DNA of 64,000 bases, from assembly GCA_963733845.1 (NCBI GenBank), contig CAVTEM010000005.1, positions 248,001 to 312,000 of the forward strand. The letters run 5' to 3'. Every line of letters begins with the position of its first letter. Position 1 is the first letter of the stretch. The notes beneath the pieces were generated by a model. That model did no database searches and was not told the origin of the DNA. It saw only the letters and a program-made list of their open reading frames with translations. Shown in pieces: positions 51,229 through 59,546 of this stretch. The translations under genes and the position numbers were made by a program. The DNA comes from DATFQE01 sp963733845. GTDB lineage: Bacteria > Actinomycetota > Thermoleophilia > Gaiellales > Gaiellaceae.

Positions 51229-52305
51229 TCAGGCGGTCTCCCGCTCTGGTGGTCCGACTGCCGGCGATCCGGTAGCCGGGAACAGCCGGGTTGCGGTCGC
51301 CTTGAACGACGCGCTCACCGTCGTCCCCGGACGGAGCCCGAGCCGATCCGCCGACGCGGCGGTGATCTCGGCGACGACAGGCCCGACCTGGACACGGACG
51401 CGGTTCGCCATCGGAGCGATCGAGATCACCGCCGCCGTGAAGTGGTTCAGGCGCGAGTCGTCCTGCACGATCGGCCCGAGCGAGACATCCCACGGATAGA
51501 CGGCGACGTTGACGCGGCCGGCGGCCGAGTCCGCGCTCCAGGCCGTGAAGCCGCTGTCCAACGCCACCTCCGTCAGGCCGTCCCGGGTGCCCACGGCCTG
51601 GCCCGCGAGCAGCACCGCGCCGGTGAAGCTCGCGACGAACGGGTCGGCCGGGACGGAGACGAGCTCCGTCGGCGTGCCGAGCTGCAGGATGCGCCCCTCG
51701 CTGATCACGCCCACCCGGTCGGCGAGCGTGGCGGCGTCCTCGAAGTCGTGCGTGACGAGCAGCGTCGGCAGGTCGAGCGAGTGCAGCAGCTCCCGCAGCT
51801 CGGCGCGAACGCCTGCGCGCGTGTGGGCGTCGAGCGCCGAGAGCGGCTCGTCGAGCAGGAGCACGGCCGGGTCCCGCGCGAGCGCGCGGGCGAGGGCGAC
51901 ACGCTGGCGCTCGCCCCCGGAAAGCTCGGTGACACGTGCGCGGGCGAGGTGGGCGATGCGGAAGCGCTCGAGCAGGTCGCCGACCTTCGACCGGTCGCGC
52001 GCGCCGAAGCGGACGTTGCCCGCAACGTCGAGGTGCGGGAAGAGCGCGTACTCCTGGAAGAGGTAGCCAACGCGACGCTGCTCGGGCGCGACGTCCCTCC
52101 CCCGCTCCGTGTCGAGCAGCACGGCGTCGCCCACGGCGACGGTCCCGGACTGCGGCCGCAGCAGCCCCGCCACCACCCGCAGCGTCGTCGTCTTGCCCGC
52201 TCCCGAGGGACCGACGAGCGCGAGCGTCTCGCCGTCGGCGACCGTCAGGTCAGCTGACGCGACGAAGCTGCGAAGGGGGTGAGTGAACCGGACTCGGAGT
52301 GCCAT
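51229..52305 (-). CDS. modC: Molybdate ABC transporter ATPase
   Basis: The protein of about 358 residues has Walker A VGPSGAGKTT, Q-loop FQEYALFPHLDVAGNV, signature ELSGGERQRVALARAL, Walker B VLLLDEPLSALD and switch His VTHDF. A C-terminal TOBE-like domain (SIAPMANRVRVQVGPVVAEITAAS) senses substrate in ModC. ATG 52305 overlaps the modB frame by 61 bases. With modB and modA it imports molybdate or tungstate. Confidence 0.88.
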   Translation of the reverse strand: MALRVRFTHPLRSFVASADLTVADGETLALVGPSGAGKTTTLRVVAGLLRPQSGTVAVGDAVLLDTERGRDVAPEQRRVGYLFQEYALFPHLDVAGNVRFGARDRSKVGDLLERFRIAHLARARVTELSGGERQRVALARALARDPAVLLLDEPLSALDAHTRAGVRAELRELLHSLDLPTLLVTHDFEDAATLADRVGVISEGRILQLGTPTELVSVPADPFVASFTGAVLLAGQAVGTRDGLTEVALDSGFTAWSADSAAGRVNVAVYPWDVSLGPIVQDDSRLNHFTAAVISIAPMANRVRVQVGPVVAEITAASADRLGLRPGTTVSASFKATATRLFPATGSPAVGPPERETA

Positions 52306-53024
52306 CTGGTCAACAGCTTGACGGTCAGCAGAACGATGGCGCTGACGACGATCAGCAGCGCGCTGATCGCGAGCGCGACGTCGAAGCTGAGGTCGAACTG
52401 CTCGTAGATCGCGAGCGAGAGGGTCTGGGTGACGCCCTGCAGCGAGCCCGCGAACATGATCGTGGCGCCGAACTCGCCCAGGCCGCGCGCGAACGCGAGC
52501 GCAGCGCCCGCGCCGAGCCCGCCCCTCGCGAGCGGGAGCATCACGCGGAAGAACACGCGCGCCCGGCCGGCGCCGAGCGTCCGCGCCGCCGCGGGCAGGG
52601 TCGGCTCGACCGCCTCGAAGGCTGCGACCGCCGTCCGCAGGTAGAACGGGCTGGCGACGAAGGTCACCGCCAGCACCACGGCCACCTTCGTGAAGGCGAT
52701 GTCGATCCCGAGCGCCTCGATCGAATCCCCGAGCAGCCCCGCCCGCCCGAACGCCACCAGCAGACCGATCCCCGCCACCGCGGGCGGGAGCACTAGCGGG
52801 AGCTCCACCAACGTGACGACCACGTCCCGCACTGCTCCGCGACGGCTCGAGATCCAGTACGCGGCGGGCGTACCGAAGCCGAGGATGAGGGCCATGGCGA
52901 GCGCGTTCGTCTCGGCAGTCACGCGGATCGCGTCGAGAGCGGCCGTGCTGCCCAGGGCGTCGAAGAGCTCGCCGGGCGGAACTCGCAGGAAGACCGCGAC
53001 GACCGGGAGGAGCAGGAAGAGCAA
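52245..53024 (-). CDS. modB: Molybdate ABC transporter permease
   Basis: The permease of about 259 residues has five to six helices and the EAA loop RTLGAGRARVFFRVMLPLARGGLGAG characteristic of ModB. The start is uncertain: TTG 53024 is used, but in-frame homology-like hydrophobic sequence (WLFRAALLVATAVA) extends to just after the modA stop with no ATG, GTG or TTG, so an indel may hide the true start. The C-terminus overlaps modC. Confidence 0.85.
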   Translation of the reverse strand: MLFLLLPVVAVFLRVPPGELFDALGSTAALDAIRVTAETNALAMALILGFGTPAAYWISSRRGAVRDVVVTLVELPLVLPPAVAGIGLLVAFGRAGLLGDSIEALGIDIAFTKVAVVLAVTFVASPFYLRTAVAAFEAVEPTLPAAARTLGAGRARVFFRVMLPLARGGLGAGAALAFARGLGEFGATIMFAGSLQGVTQTLSLAIYEQFDLSFDVALAISALLIVVSAIVLLTVKLLTRWHSESGSLTPFAASSRQLT

Positions 53025-53068
53025 GGCGACGGCGGTCGCAACGAGGAGCGCCGCGCGGAAGAGCCAGG

Positions 53069-53827
53069 CTACGGCGAGGCCTTCGGGATCGGCAGGAAGC
53101 CGGCGTTGCTGCAGCGCTGTTCTGCCCCCTGGGCGAGAGCAGCCGTTTGATCCAGGCGCGGGCGGCCGCCTTGTTGCCCGACCTCGCCACGACGGCGATC
53201 TCGTACCGGATCCGCGGCTGTGCCCAGGCGGGGATGCGGATGACCGTGACCTGCGAGCCGACGGGTCGGGCGTCCGTCGCGTAGACGAAGCCCGCGTCTG
53301 CCTGGCCGAGCGCCACCTTTCCCGTGACGGCCTTCACGTCGGACTCCTGGCTGACGACCTTGGAGAGCACCGAGCTCAGCCCCATCTTGCCGCAGCACCG
53401 TGCGCGTGTAGCCGCCGACCGGCACCGCCGCTCCGGCGACCACGAGCTTCACCTGTTTCCGGCGCAGGTCGTACACCGACTGGATTCCCGCCGGGTTCGA
53501 CCGCGGCACGATCAGGACGAGCCGGTTCGACGTGAACGTCACCGGCCTCTCGACCAGCCGGCTCTGGAAGAGGCGCTGGGTGTTGAGCGGCGCCGCCGAG
53601 GCGAAGATGTCCGCCGGCGCACCGTTTCTGATCTGCGTCTCGAGCGCGTTCGAGCCCGCGAAGTTGTAGCGCTGCGCGCGGTCGTAGGCGCTGAACACCT
53701 CGGTCAACGATGCCGCCGCGTAGACGGTCAACGCGCCCTGCTGACGCGCGGCCGTCGAGGCGGCGGACGACGCCACCGACGACGCGGCCAGCGCCACGAG
53801 CGCAACGGCGAGCAGGCGCTGTCTCAT
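53069..53827 (-). CDS. modA: Molybdate-binding protein, at least two frameshifts (about 53387 and 53115)
   Basis: The periplasmic-type binding protein has a signal peptide (LLAVALVALAASSVASSA), then LTVYAAASLTEVFSAY, GSNALETQIRNGAPADIFASA, and VLIVPRSNPAGI, typical of ModA. At about 53387 removing one A from CGGCAAGATGGGG lets the protein continue as QMGLSSVLSKVVSQESDVKA and ALGQADAGFVYATDA in the next frame; near 53115 one or two further shifts lead to AGFLPIPKASP and the TAG at 53069. Corrected length is about 250 residues. Its ATG overlaps the stop of the ferritin-like gene, so the two are coupled. Confidence 0.82.
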   Translation of the reverse strand: MRQRLLAVALVALAASSVASSAASTAARQQGALTVYAAASLTEVFSAYDRAQRYNFAGSNALETQIRNGAPADIFASAAPLNTQRLFQSRLVERPVTFTSNRLVLIVPRSNPAGIQSVYDLRRKQVKLVVAGAAVPVGGYTRTVLRQDGAELGALQGRQPGVRREGRHGKGGARPGRRGLRLRDGRPTRRLAGHGHPHPRLGTAADPVRDRRRGEVGQQGGRPRLDQTAALAQGAEQRCSNAGFLPIPKASP

Positions 53828-54394
53828 CCCAGGTACGCCTCGATGGCGGCGCTGGCGGTCTCGACGTCGGTGGCGACGGGGAACGAGGTGGCGCCCACGG
53901 GCGCCGAGAGCGCGGACAGGGCGCCGATCTGCTGGCCGACGCTCGCGCCCAGACTTGCGTACAGGGTCCTGTACTCGACGATCGAGCTCGTCGCGGCGGC
54001 GCTCTGGTACGCGCCGAGCAGCGCCCGCAGCACGGTCAGGCCCGTCTTGACGGTCTCCGGCGCGGAGGTGAATGTCCTCCGCGGCCAGGCGAACTCGAAG
54101 TCCTGTTCGAGCGGAGGGGTGTCACCCACGCTGACGAGCACGTTGCTCAACGCGGTGGCGTGATTGGAGGACGCGCGGCGGCCCTTGCGCAGGACGTTCG
54201 CGCGCAGGCCGCCGAACCGCTTGGCGGCGAGCGCGCGTGCGTAAGAAATCCTTGAGCAGGAGCTCGGTGGACACCCCGAAGTTCGCGAAAGCGAGATCGT
54301 CCTCGGTCGCCGCGCCTGCCGTGCCAATCCACGGGCCGCCGAGAACGGCGGCGGAAACGCCCGCTGAGCTCACGAGGAAGCGGCGTCTGTTCAT
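53824..54394 (-). CDS. TAT-exported ferritin-like protein, one frameshift at about 54241
   Basis: From ATG 54394 the N-terminus MNRRRFLVSSAGVSAAVLGG is a twin-arginine signal (RRRFL). A ferritin-like helical domain follows, beginning EDDLAFANFGVSTELLLKDF. Near 54241 one T in TTCTTACG must be dropped to give DFYARALAAKRFGG and then the rest of the domain (EYRTLYASLGASVGQQIGAL) to the stop at 53824. Corrected length is about 189 residues. It is the first gene of the mod transcript and may protect a metal or oxidise it, but its metal ligands were not certain to me. Confidence 0.65.
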
Positions 54395-54413
54395 ACAGCG
54401 TGCGACCCTAGCA

Positions 54414-54436
54414 CGGTAGAAATTTCTTGACTACCG
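54414..54436. promoter_or_regulatory. Inverted repeat in the mod / PadR-TrmO divergent promoter
   Basis: CGGTAG (54414-54419) and CTACCG (54431-54436) are perfect arms separated by 11 AT-rich bases, centred in the 58-base gap between the divergent mod unit and the PadR-type gene. The arrangement fits a regulator binding its own promoter. On the minus strand TAGTCA and TAGGGT lie 17 bases apart and may be part of the mod promoter. Confidence 0.45.
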
Positions 54437-54452
54437 CGTACGATATTGACCG

Positions 54453-55490
54453 ATGGGCCGCCTTCCCCGTACGGAGCCGTCGCTGACCGAGTGGGCCGCC
54501 CTCGGCCTCCTGTGCGAGCAGCCTGCTCACGGCTGGGCGATCGCCGAGCAGCTGGGCCCTTCGGGCTCGATCGGAGCCGTCTACTCCTGCACCCGGGCGC
54601 TGACCTATCGGGCGCTCGGGCAGCTGCGCGAGGCAGGTCTCGCCGGCGTGCGGGCGACGGAACCGAGCGACACCGGGCCGGCGCGCACGACCCTCGGCCC
54701 CAGCCGCCGCGGGCGCTCGGCGTTCGCCCGCTGGCGCGGGAGCCCGGTCGCCCACGTGCGCGACCTGCGCTCGGAGCTGATGTTGAAGCTGCTCTTCCAC
54801 GAGCGTGCAGGGCTCGACGCGAGGCCGCTCCTGGCCCTGGAGGCCGCCGTGCTGGCCCGGATCGAGCGCGCCCTGGACGGACAGCTGGCGTCGCTCTCGG
54901 GCTTCGAGCGAACGCTTGCCCTCTGGCGCCTGTCTGCGTGTCGCGGCGCGCTCTCGTTCGTCGAAGGGCTCTCGGACCGCCGCACCGCCGAGCCGGTGGT
55001 CTACAGGCCGGTCGGCTATGTCAGGTCGCCGCACGACGAGATCGACGGGATGCCGCTCCAGCCGATCGCCGACACCAGGGGTGCTTCGACGATCGACGTG
55101 CTGGAGGAACATCGCGGCTGCCTCGCCGACCTGGACGGCTTCACGCACGTGTGGGTGCTCGCGCATCTACACGAGACGCTCGGCTGGGACGACGAAGTAC
55201 CCGCGTTCCTGGACGAGGTGCCGCACGGGACGTTCGCGACCCGCTCGCCGCACCGGCCGAACCCGATCGGCATCTCGCTCGCCCGCATCGCATCGGTCGA
55301 GCCGTCCGCAGTCGTGGTCGACGGCCTGGATCTGCTCGACGGCTCGCCGGTGCTCGACCTGAAGCCGTTCGTGCCGCTGTTCGACACCCCGACCGGCGAC
55401 GTGCGCTACGGCTGGTTCGAAGGGCGAGCCGAGCGGGTCTTCGCGAGGACGTCCGACACGCGCTTCGCCCTGCGCAGCGACCGCGACTAG
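54453..55490 (+). CDS. PadR-like winged helix fused to a TrmO/TsaA-like domain
   Basis: The 345-residue protein has an N-terminal PadR-type winged helix (residues about 8-85: EWAALGLLCEQPAHGWAIAEQL, TYRALGQLREAGL), a helical middle (90-175) and a C-terminal TrmO (YaeB/VirR, formerly UPF0066) domain (about 183-330) with VGYVRSPH, DGFTHVWVLAHLH, and TRSPHRPNPIGISLARI. Free TrmO methylates N6 of t6A37 in tRNA using SAM. The fusion suggests a SAM- or small-molecule-responsive regulator. It is divergent from mod, with a 58-base shared region, so it may control molybdate uptake. Confidence 0.75.
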   Translation: MGRLPRTEPSLTEWAALGLLCEQPAHGWAIAEQLGPSGSIGAVYSCTRALTYRALGQLREAGLAGVRATEPSDTGPARTTLGPSRRGRSAFARWRGSPVAHVRDLRSELMLKLLFHERAGLDARPLLALEAAVLARIERALDGQLASLSGFERTLALWRLSACRGALSFVEGLSDRRTAEPVVYRPVGYVRSPHDEIDGMPLQPIADTRGASTIDVLEEHRGCLADLDGFTHVWVLAHLHETLGWDDEVPAFLDEVPHGTFATRSPHRPNPIGISLARIASVEPSAVVVDGLDLLDGSPVLDLKPFVPLFDTPTGDVRYGWFEGRAERVFARTSDTRFALRSDRD

Positions 55491-55514
55491 CCCGAGCCTC
55501 GGAACGACGAGCAA

Positions 55515-55543
55515 GGGTTACAAGCGCTTTGGGCGGGTATAAC
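55515..55543 (+). promoter_or_regulatory. LacI-type operator and -10 region before the sugar ABC operon
   Basis: AAGCGCTT (55522-55529) is the core palindrome bound by many LacI/GalR-family sugar repressors. TATAAC (55538-55543) follows nine bases later and looks like a -10 element, so a bound repressor would cover the promoter. About 115 bases separate it from the binding-protein ATG. No LacI-type gene lies in the window. Confidence 0.5.
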
Positions 55544-55658
55544 GCTGCCCGCAATGGGGAAAACCGGGGGGTGTGGCGCTCACAACGCGGCGAGTGTGGG
55601 TCTGGCGTCGCTACGCAGTCCGAGTCCCTGTAGTTCCTCAACCTTGAGGGAGGGATCG

Positions 55659-56918
55659 ATGAAATCGAGGAACCTCACGCTCTCGGGAGCATTCGTCGTG
55701 CTCCTTGTCCTGACGGCGACGGTAGCCGGAGCCGGTCAGGCGCGAGTCGAGAGACCCGGCAAGGCGCAAGCGGCAGCGGCCACGTCGGTCACGTTGGCCG
55801 GCTGGGCGTCCAGCCCGGAGGAAACGGCGGCGCTCCGGAGGACGATCACGGCGTTCGAACGGGCGAACCGCGACATCGACGTCAAGTACACGCCGATCTC
55901 GGGCGACTACGACGCTGCGATGCTGGCCCGGTTCGCCGCCAAGCGACCACCGGACGTGTTCTACGTCGACTCGCTCGACCTGCCGGACTACGCGCCGGCA
56001 CTCGAGCCTCTGAACGACGAGATCAGAGCCACGCGCAACTTCAGCACCAAGCCGTACTTCAGGCGGCTCCTCGCGGCCTTCACGCTGAAGGGCCAGGTCT
56101 ACGGGCTGCCGAAGGACTGGTCGCCACTCGGCCTGGTGGCGAACCGGGCAATGATGGCCAAGGCCGGCGTGACGAGTCCGCCCACGACCTGGGCGCAGTT
56201 CACGCAGACCTTGCAGCGGCTGCGCTCGTCCGATGCCGTCCCCGACGGGGCGCCGGCATGCCTGAGCCTGGACTGGGCGCGGATCCTCGCGTTCATCTAC
56301 CAGAACAACGGCGCCTGGCTGAATCCGGCCAGGACCCAGTCGGTGATCGACTCGGCCCAGAACAACGCCACGCTCAACATCTATCTGAGCTGGCTCAAGA
56401 GCGGGCTCGCGAAGACCCCGGCGCAGCTGGGCGTGGGCTGGTGCGGCGAAGCGCTCGGCAAGCAGAAGGCCGCGCTCATCTTCGAGGGCAACTGGGTCTA
56501 CGGCTTCATGCAGAAGGACTTCCCGAGCGTCGGCTTCCGCGTCTATCCGATGATCCGGAACAAGGCGCGCGGGAACCTCTCCTTCACCGTGTCGTACTCG
56601 ATCGGGAAGGCGTCGAAGAAGAAGGCGGTCGCCTGGCGGCTCCTGCGCTACCTCGTGGGGCGAAACGGGCAGGCCGTCTGGACGAAGAACTCCGGCTTCC
56701 TGCCTTCAAGGAGTGACGTCAAGCCGCCCACAGGCCGTGCGCCGTTCGTGCAGGAGGCGCCCGCGGCACGACCGTGGCAGTTCATCAAGGGCTTCGACCG
56801 GGTCTACGACCTCGCCGGGAAGGAGCTCGAGAAGGCGTTCGAGGGCCAGCAGTCGATCGCCGACATGCTGCGGGCCATCGACCGCGCCACCGAGGACGCG
56901 ATCCGGAGAAACAGCTAG
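55659..56918 (+). CDS. Carbohydrate ABC transporter substrate-binding protein
   Basis: The 419-residue exported protein belongs to family 1 (MalE/UgpB-like). It has a signal segment (GAFVVLLVLTATVAGAGQA, no lipobox Cys), VTLAGWASSPEETAALRRTI, PDVFYVDSLDLPDYA, VYGLPKDWSPLGLVAN and AALIFEGNWVYGFM, the typical sugar-binding block. A GGGAGGG site lies just before ATG 55659. The operon order binding protein, two permeases, YesL-like protein, ATPase is compact, with overlaps. The sugar is unknown. Confidence 0.88.
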   Translation: MKSRNLTLSGAFVVLLVLTATVAGAGQARVERPGKAQAAAATSVTLAGWASSPEETAALRRTITAFERANRDIDVKYTPISGDYDAAMLARFAAKRPPDVFYVDSLDLPDYAPALEPLNDEIRATRNFSTKPYFRRLLAAFTLKGQVYGLPKDWSPLGLVANRAMMAKAGVTSPPTTWAQFTQTLQRLRSSDAVPDGAPACLSLDWARILAFIYQNNGAWLNPARTQSVIDSAQNNATLNIYLSWLKSGLAKTPAQLGVGWCGEALGKQKAALIFEGNWVYGFMQKDFPSVGFRVYPMIRNKARGNLSFTVSYSIGKASKKKAVAWRLLRYLVGRNGQAVWTKNSGFLPSRSDVKPPTGRAPFVQEAPAARPWQFIKGFDRVYDLAGKELEKAFEGQQSIADMLRAIDRATEDAIRRNS

Positions 56919-56974
56919 ACGCCGACCGAGGCGCCGGTGCCCCGGGCGGGGCGCCGGCGCCGTCGGCCACCCAG

Positions 56975-57925
56975 TTGGCGACTGCGACGGCGAGAGCAAG
57001 GAGACTGCCGGGCCTCGGCGGCGAGCGGCTACGCGAGGCGCTGGTCGGCTACGGATTCGTGCTCGTGCCGCTGGGCGTCTTCGCGCTCTTCTACGTCTAC
57101 CCGATGGCCTACGCGTTCTACGTGAGCGCGCACGAATGGGGCGGGATCGAAGGCAACCTCGGCTTCGTCGGGCTCGAGAACTATCGCGAGCTCCGCGACG
57201 ACCCCGGCTTCTGGACCTGGCCACCCGAGCGGGGTACGGCACTGTGGAACACGGTGTACTACGCGCTTCTGGTCGTGCCGATCCAGATGACGCTCGGGCT
57301 GATCATGGCCCTCGTCGTCAACGCGGCGATCCGCGGCCGCGCGTTCTTTCGCTCCGCGTACTACTTCCCCGCCCTGGTCTCGTCCGCGGCGATCTCGGCG
57401 ATCGCGATCTACCTGTTGAACGCAGACGGGCTGCTGAACGCGGTGATCAGCGCTGTGATCGGACGCGAGTTCAACCACCCCTGGTTCGGCGACGCCGACA
57501 CGGCGCTCGAGTCGATCGTGGCGCTCGACGCCTGGACGACCTCGGGGACGATGATGCTCTTCTACCTCGCGGCGCTGCAGTCGATCCCGACCGACGTCTA
57601 CGAGGCGGCCGCGATCGACGGCGGCGGCACGTGGCGGACGTTCTGGAAGATCACGTTCCCGCTGCTGAAGCCCGCCCACTTCTTCGTCGTGGTGGTCTCG
57701 GTGATCGGCGCGCTCAAGCTCTTCGACCAGGCGTTCATCATCTCGACCGGTTCAGGCGGTCCGGCCGGCTCGACGATGACCGCCGTCCTCTACCTCTACC
57801 GGGTAACGATCTCCGAGTTCAACTACGGCTACGGCGCTGCGGTCGGCGTGGTGCTGTTCCTGATCATCTTCACGCTGACCCTGGTGCAGCGGCTCGTGTT
57901 CGGCAAGGCGGAGATCGGCTACTGA
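56975..57925 (+). CDS. Sugar ABC permease 1 (MalF-like)
   Basis: The approximately 316-residue permease has six helices and the EAA loop YEAAAIDGGGTWRTFWKITFPLLKP. The start is uncertain: TTG 56975 (LATATARARRLPG) is the best available codon after the upstream stop, with no clear ribosome site. It ends at TGA 57923-57925, overlapping the ATG of permease 2. Confidence 0.85.
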   Translation: MATATARARRLPGLGGERLREALVGYGFVLVPLGVFALFYVYPMAYAFYVSAHEWGGIEGNLGFVGLENYRELRDDPGFWTWPPERGTALWNTVYYALLVVPIQMTLGLIMALVVNAAIRGRAFFRSAYYFPALVSSAAISAIAIYLLNADGLLNAVISAVIGREFNHPWFGDADTALESIVALDAWTTSGTMMLFYLAALQSIPTDVYEAAAIDGGGTWRTFWKITFPLLKPAHFFVVVVSVIGALKLFDQAFIISTGSGGPAGSTMTAVLYLYRVTISEFNYGYGAAVGVVLFLIIFTLTLVQRLVFGKAEIGY

Positions 57926-58875
57926 TGAGCGGGCCCGACGAGACTGCGCTCCCCGTCACCGCGGTCCGCGAGCTCGCCGACGTCGACGAGGTCGCGCGGG
58001 CGCCCGCGATCCCACCGCTGACGCGCGGCGAACGTGCGCGCCGGCTGATCGCCTACGGCGTGATGATCGTGATCGCGCTGCTCTACCTGGTGCCGCTCCT
58101 CTGGGCGGTGGTGACCTCGCTGAAGACCCAGGCGGAGGCGGCCGCCGGCTTCGACCTCTGGCCCGCCAACCCGAGCCTGAACGCCTACCGCGAGATCTGG
58201 AACCGCGAGGACCTGTCGTTCGTGACCTTCTTCAAGAACAGCCTGATCCTGGCGGCGTCGATCACGGCGATCAACCTGTTCCTTGCCACGCTCGGCGGCT
58301 ATGCGTTCGCCCGCCTGCGCTTCCCCTTCCGGGAGGTGCTGTTCGTGCTCGTGCTCGGGACGCTGATGATCCCCGACCAGCTCCGGCTCGTGCCGATCTT
58401 CCTGATGATGATCGACTTCCCGTTCACCCACTGGAACCTCACCGGCACGAAGCAGGGCTACGTCTTCTTCGGCTCGAGCCTCGCGCTCGCCACGAATCTC
58501 TTCCTGATGCGCCAGTACTTCCTCACCATCCCGAAGGACTACGAGGAGGCCGCCAAGCTCGACGGCGCCGGCTACTTCAAGACCTACGCTCGCGTGATGC
58601 TGCCGCTCGCGGCGCCGGCCGTCGCGGCAGTCGCGATCCTGACCTTCCAGGGCACGTGGAACGAGTTCTTCTGGGCGCTGATCCTGCTCGGCCAGGGCGA
58701 CTCGTCCCAGTACACGGTGCAGATCGGGCTGGCGCAGTTCCGGTTCCAGTACCAGGCCCTCTGGCCGGAGCTGATGGCCGCGGCGACGCTCGCGATCGTG
58801 CCCGTCCTGATCGTCTACCTGTTCTTCCAGCGCTACTTCGTCGCCGGTGTGACCGCAGCGGGGGTCAAGGGATGA
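57925..58875 (+). CDS. Sugar ABC permease 2 (MalG-like)
   Basis: The 316-residue permease has six helices after a 35-residue cytoplasmic N-terminus. The EAA loop YEEAAKLDGAGYFKTYARVMLPLAAPAV and GTWNEFFWALILL are diagnostic. ATG 57925 shares its A with the stop of permease 1, and its own stop overlaps the YesL-like gene. Confidence 0.9.
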   Translation: MSGPDETALPVTAVRELADVDEVARAPAIPPLTRGERARRLIAYGVMIVIALLYLVPLLWAVVTSLKTQAEAAAGFDLWPANPSLNAYREIWNREDLSFVTFFKNSLILAASITAINLFLATLGGYAFARLRFPFREVLFVLVLGTLMIPDQLRLVPIFLMMIDFPFTHWNLTGTKQGYVFFGSSLALATNLFLMRQYFLTIPKDYEEAAKLDGAGYFKTYARVMLPLAAPAVAAVAILTFQGTWNEFFWALILLGQGDSSQYTVQIGLAQFRFQYQALWPELMAAATLAIVPVLIVYLFFQRYFVAGVTAAGVKG

Positions 58876-59546
58876 TCGCCGCCGCCGAGGTCGTTCGGGC
58901 CCCGGGAGTCGGGGCGGTGCTGCGACGCGCCGCGCGGGACTTCTACGAGGAGTCGTGGCGCCTCGTGCTGCTCAACACGGCGCTGTCGGCGTATGTGCTC
59001 GTAGTGCTCGCCGCCGCCGCGTACATTCCGGCCGCTCTCGTACTGCTCGCCGGAGCAGGGCCGCTCGCGGCGGCGCTCGTGTCGGCGGCGGTGATCGTCG
59101 TCGACACGGGGTCGCTCACGATCGCCGAGGCGACGGGGAGCGTTCGCCGCTGCTGGCGGCGCGGGCTGGCCCTCGGCGGGCTGGTCACCTTCGTCGCTCT
59201 GGCGACCGTCGTCGCGCTGTGGTTCTACGCCTCGGGGTCGCCGCTCGCCTGGCCGCTGGCGGTGCTGATCCTCTACCTCACCGGCCTCTTCGCCGTCTAC
59301 CAGCTCCTGCTCTGGCCGCTGGCGGTGAGGGACCTCGAGCGACCGCTGCGCGCGGTCGCGGCCGACGCGGGCGTCGCGCTCCTTCGCCGCCCGGCCGGCG
59401 CGCTCGGCCTCGCGGCGGCGCTGCTCCTGATCAACGCGATCGGCCTCGCCGCCGCCGTCCTCCCCTTCCTGACGATCACCCCTGCGTACTCGGCGCTCGC
59501 CGCAGCCCGCTTCGCCCGAGGAGGCATCGAACGATGGCCAGCGTGA
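58872..59546 (+). CDS. YesL-like membrane protein (DUF624)
   Basis: The 224-residue protein has five to six hydrophobic segments and the DUF624 start DFYEESWRLVLLNTALSAYVL. YesL-type proteins are regularly found within sugar ABC operons of Firmicutes and Actinobacteria; their role is not established. ATG 58872 overlaps the permease stop, and its end overlaps the ATPase start by 13 bases. Confidence 0.75.
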   Translation: MIAAAEVVRAPGVGAVLRRAARDFYEESWRLVLLNTALSAYVLVVLAAAAYIPAALVLLAGAGPLAAALVSAAVIVVDTGSLTIAEATGSVRRCWRRGLALGGLVTFVALATVVALWFYASGSPLAWPLAVLILYLTGLFAVYQLLLWPLAVRDLERPLRAVAADAGVALLRRPAGALGLAAALLLINAIGLAAAVLPFLTITPAYSALAAARFARGGIERWPA

